A stretch of DNA of 6,772 nucleotides. Source: Mycobacterium sp. GTDB taxonomy: Bacteria > Actinomycetota > Actinomycetes > Mycobacteriales > Mycobacteriaceae. Both the position numbers and the translations under genes were made by a program. The notes below the pieces were generated by a model. That model worked only from the letters and a program-made list of their open reading frames with translations, had not been told where the DNA came from and did no database searches. Each line of letters opens with the position of its first letter. Position 1 is the first letter of the stretch. Positions 4,312-6,772 of this stretch are shown here, in pieces. The stretch spans positions 1-6,772 of the forward strand of contig JAQSXQ010000100.1 in the NCBI GenBank assembly GCA_029256565.1. Direction: 5' to 3'.

Positions 4312-6284
4312 CACGCTCCTTCCGGCTGCCCGCGGTACCGCACCGCCTGGACCACCACACTGAGAATCAACAAATCGAACAACACCCAGAACACGTTGAC
4401 GCCGACGCCGAGCAAGGAGACCGCGCCGTTGTACAGCTGCACCAAGCCGATGATGGACGCGATGACCAGCACGCCCATCGTGATGAGCTGCCACTTCACC
4501 AGGTGCCACGGGATGGCCCCGACCTCCTGCCGCGTCTTGGGCGTCACCGCGAAGCCCAGCGGCCGGTCGAACACGACGTTCAGGAAAGCGGTGTAGCAGG
4601 CGCGAATCCACACCGGGAACAGGGCGAGACTGTACTGCTGCCCACGCCAGGTGGGCGTACCGCGACTGATCACGATGAACATCAGTTGGTTGAACAGCAG
4701 GAAGGGAATGAGCCGACCGAAGAAGTCCCAGCTGTAGGCCGTGACGGGCAGCACGCCGAAGATCAGATAGATGGCGGGGGCGGCGAAGTACGCGATCGCG
4801 GCGAAACCGGCCAGATAGCTGTACATCGTCGACCAATACATCAGCTTCTGCCCCAGCGAGAGTCCCTTCTGCACGAACGGGTTCTCCCGCAACATCACCT
4901 GAACGGTGCCCTGCGCCCAGCGCAACCGCTGGGTGAGCATCGTGCGCACGTCGTCGGGCGCGAGCCCGCGAGCCAGGACTTCGTGGTGATAGGCCGAATG
5001 CCAGCCCAGCGCGTGCAGCCGCATGCACGTCGCCATGTCCTCGGTCACCGAGATCGTCGCCATCGGCAACATCGGCTGCGCCTCGTCGTCACGGCCGACG
5101 TCGACGGCGCGGATCATGGCGCCGATCGACTCGATGGCCCCCAGCGGCGACCACTCCCGCCCGGCCAGCGACTGCAGTGCCTCGTCGTCGAAAACGACTG
5201 TGGTGGCAGTGTTCTCGAGGTTCTCGCCAAGCGCCGCGATGATCTCCAGATCGGCACGCATGGTGGTGACGTCCGCTTCGACGACCGAGCGCGCGGCCTC
5301 GTCGACCCGCTGCTGGAACGTGAACGTGATGTCGGCCAGTTCTCGTTTCTCGCGCAGTTCCCGACGGGCGTCGCGGACGGCCTGCAGCACGGAGTCGAGC
5401 GCTGCGAGCACCTCCGGCTGGTCCGCGCCGACCTGTTTGCGAGCCGACTTGACCATCTTCCGCGAGGCGTACAACGTCCGCTTGATGCCGTCCTCGACCG
5501 CATGGACGTAGCCGCGAATACCCAACTGCATCAACGCCTCGCGCCGCAACACCGCATTCGATCCGCAGAAGTACGCAGCGTTCCAGCCGTCCTTGCCCTG
5601 TTGGATGGGGCCGTAGAACAGCGGAGCCTGACTACCGAGGGGGTCGCTGACCGGCACGTTGTGGAAGTACTGCGGCGTCTGCACCAGCGCCATGTACGGG
5701 TCGCGGAAGTACCCCAGCGTGTGATCGAGGATCTCCGGTTCGGGTACCTGGTCCGCGTCGAGCACCAGGATGTACTCGCCGTCGGTCTCGAACAACGCGT
5801 TGTTCAGGTTGCCGGCCTTGGCGTGCCGCGGCTTGTCGTCGGTCCAACCGGCAGAGCGGGTGATGTACCCGATGTCGCGATCGGCCGCCGCCTGGGCGAG
5901 TTCCCGGCGATCACCGTCGTCGAGGATCCAGGTCGAGTGCGGGAACCGGATCCGCTGCGCCGCTTCCGCCGTCTCGAGCACCATCTCGACCGGCTCGTTG
6001 TAGGTGGTGATGAAGACGTCGACGGTGGCGTCGTCCGGCGGTGGCGGAGGAGGGTTGCGACGCAACGTCTTCCACATCGTCAGACCGAAGAGCAACGAGT
6101 CGATGACGCTGTAGGTCTCCGCGACCACCAGGGGCACGGCGATCCACCACGCCTCCCAGTTGATCGATTCGAGCCACCGCCACACGATGTAGTTGATCCC
6201 CAGCAGCGCGGTGCACAGGATGAGCAGCCGCATCCACGGCGAGGGGTACTTCCCCGGCGATGCCGGCGGAAGCTGGTGTCTCAC
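4311..6284 (-). CDS. Cellulose-synthase-like family 2 glycosyltransferase, membrane-bound
   Basis: This 657-residue processive beta-glycan synthase is of BcsA/CslA type; it should polymerise a nucleotide sugar in the cytosol and export the chain. Two membrane segments (about 17-37 and 45-69) precede the GT-A domain and about five follow (487 onward). Catalytic motifs are complete: Asp122-Asp123 (ILDDGDR), Asp176-x-Asp178 (LDADQ), FCGSN (239-243), Thr414-Glu415-Asp416, and Gln452-x-x-Arg-Trp456. The gating-loop motif FAVTPK (578-583) is present. A six-proline run (78-83) links TM2 to the catalytic domain. Odd points: about 150 extra residues, largely charged and helical, sit between FCGSN...RREAL and TED, and there is no C-terminal PilZ domain for cyclic-di-GMP. 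GTG 6284 was chosen because it overlaps the phosphatase stop by 4 nt; ATG at residue 18 would begin inside the first membrane segment. Cellulose, mannan or another beta-glycan are all possible products. Confidence 0.88.
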   Translation of the reverse strand: MRHQLPPASPGKYPSPWMRLLILCTALLGINYIVWRWLESINWEAWWIAVPLVVAETYSVIDSLLFGLTMWKTLRRNPPPPPPDDATVDVFITTYNEPVEMVLETAEAAQRIRFPHSTWILDDGDRRELAQAAADRDIGYITRSAGWTDDKPRHAKAGNLNNALFETDGEYILVLDADQVPEPEILDHTLGYFRDPYMALVQTPQYFHNVPVSDPLGSQAPLFYGPIQQGKDGWNAAYFCGSNAVLRREALMQLGIRGYVHAVEDGIKRTLYASRKMVKSARKQVGADQPEVLAALDSVLQAVRDARRELREKRELADITFTFQQRVDEAARSVVEADVTTMRADLEIIAALGENLENTATTVVFDDEALQSLAGREWSPLGAIESIGAMIRAVDVGRDDEAQPMLPMATISVTEDMATCMRLHALGWHSAYHHEVLARGLAPDDVRTMLTQRLRWAQGTVQVMLRENPFVQKGLSLGQKLMYWSTMYSYLAGFAAIAYFAAPAIYLIFGVLPVTAYSWDFFGRLIPFLLFNQLMFIVISRGTPTWRGQQYSLALFPVWIRACYTAFLNVVFDRPLGFAVTPKTRQEVGAIPWHLVKWQLITMGVLVIASIIGLVQLYNGAVSLLGVGVNVFWVLFDLLILSVVVQAVRYRGQPEGA

Positions 6285-6772
6285 GTGGTCGGCTCTCGCC
6301 GCACGACGACAAGGGTGACGTCGTCCAGCGGAGCCTTCTCGGCGACCAGCGCACGCGCACGCTCGCACAGGTCGGCCGGTTCGGCGTGCCGGGCCACGTA
6401 TCGCAGGGCTGGGCGGACGTCACTGCCGTCGCCGATCAGGTCCAGGACGCCGTCCGATGCGATGACCAGACTGTCGCCCACCCCGAGGACCACCTCGCCC
6501 GCCGTCCAGCTGTCTCCCCCGAGGATGCCCATCGGCAATCCCTCGCTTTCCAACGGCTCGACGCGACCCGATGCGCGTACCACCACCGAGATGCCGTGGC
6601 CGGCATCGACGTAGCGCACCGTGGCACTTGCCGTGTCGAGGTGGGCGTGGAAGAGGGTGACGAAGGTGTCGGTCCTTCCGAGGTCGTCGGCCAGCAACTC
6701 GGCAACCGAGTTGACGACGTCGGCAGGGTCGGTGCTGCACTCGACCTTGTCCACGGCCCGGGACGCCCCGCG
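6281..6772 (-). CDS. SpoIIE/PP2C-type serine phosphatase, C-terminal part (cut by right edge)
   Basis: The last 163 residues of a PP2C-like phosphatase of the SpoIIE/RsbU class are visible; the reading frame is open to position 6772, so the start and any N-terminal sensor domain lie outside. Family motifs are clear: FVTLF, VRYVDAGHG with the conserved Gly-His, GLPMGI, the metal-site stretch GDSLVIASDGVLDL and the closing PLDDVTLVVVRR, whose Asp pair is the last metal ligand region. Such enzymes dephosphorylate STAS antagonists and switch the system on; a STAS gene and its kinase are encoded downstream in the same operon. The stop overlaps the GTG of the glycosyltransferase by 4 nt. The apparent GTG start at 6754 is simply an internal valine. 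A regulatory input domain upstream (PAS, GAF or receiver) would be expected from the family but cannot be seen. Confidence 0.88.
   Translation of the reverse strand, partial: RGASRAVDKVECSTDPADVVNSVAELLADDLGRTDTFVTLFHAHLDTASATVRYVDAGHGISVVVRASGRVEPLESEGLPMGILGGDSWTAGEVVLGVGDSLVIASDGVLDLIGDGSDVRPALRYVARHAEPADLCERARALVAEKAPLDDVTLVVVRREPTT

Noticed and set aside
4296..6614. A very long (772-codon) open frame on the + strand opposite the glycosyltransferase
   Set aside because: It is the antisense shadow of the GT2 and phosphatase genes. Its protein is rich in His, Arg, Gln and Asp with no recognisable motif, whereas the - strand frame has complete catalytic motifs and membrane segments.

Overview
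The window reads as chromosomal DNA of a high-GC actinobacterium, most likely of the order Mycobacteriales (Rhodococcus, Nocardia, Mycolicibacterium or a relative). The reasons are strong G/C at third codon positions, GTG starts, tightly overlapping start/stop codons, two genes with leaderless-looking starts, and a cobalt-type nitrile hydratase in beta-alpha-activator order. The genus cannot be fixed from the sequence. Nine genes are supported, eight complete and one cut by the right edge.

Layout. Positions 1-369 hold no gene I can support, although there is a pair of adjacent perfect palindromes at 74-93. Two + strand genes follow with a 4-nt overlap. The first (370-864) encodes a small single-pass membrane protein with a long Thr/Ser-rich outer tail. 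The second (861-1844) encodes a lipoprotein glycoside hydrolase of GH26 type. All remaining genes are on the - strand and converge on the GH26 gene with only 6 nt between the stop codons.

Read from the right edge in transcription order, the - strand carries: the C-terminal part of a SpoIIE/PP2C-type phosphatase (6772-6281, partial); a cellulose-synthase-like family 2 glycosyltransferase (6284-4311); a STAS anti-sigma-factor antagonist (4311-3976); and an RsbW/SpoIIAB-like HATPase kinase (3983-3576). These four overlap by 4, 1 and 8 nt and look like one translationally coupled operon. After a 90-nt gap with its own likely promoter comes the cobalt-type nitrile hydratase operon: beta (3485-2766), alpha (2769-2176) and activator (2183-1851).

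How the genes may work together. Phosphatase, STAS protein and kinase are the three parts of a partner-switching module. The membrane polysaccharide synthase sits inside that module, and no sigma factor or PilZ domain is visible. This suggests that partner switching, rather than cyclic-di-GMP, controls polymer synthesis, directly or through a distant target. The GH26 lipoprotein and Thr-rich membrane protein could be the outer-surface processing side of the same polysaccharide system. The nitrile hydratase operon looks like a separate metabolic unit placed between the two. The most unusual single feature is an insertion of roughly 150 residues, helical and charged, in the glycosyltransferase between the FCGS motif and the TED motif.
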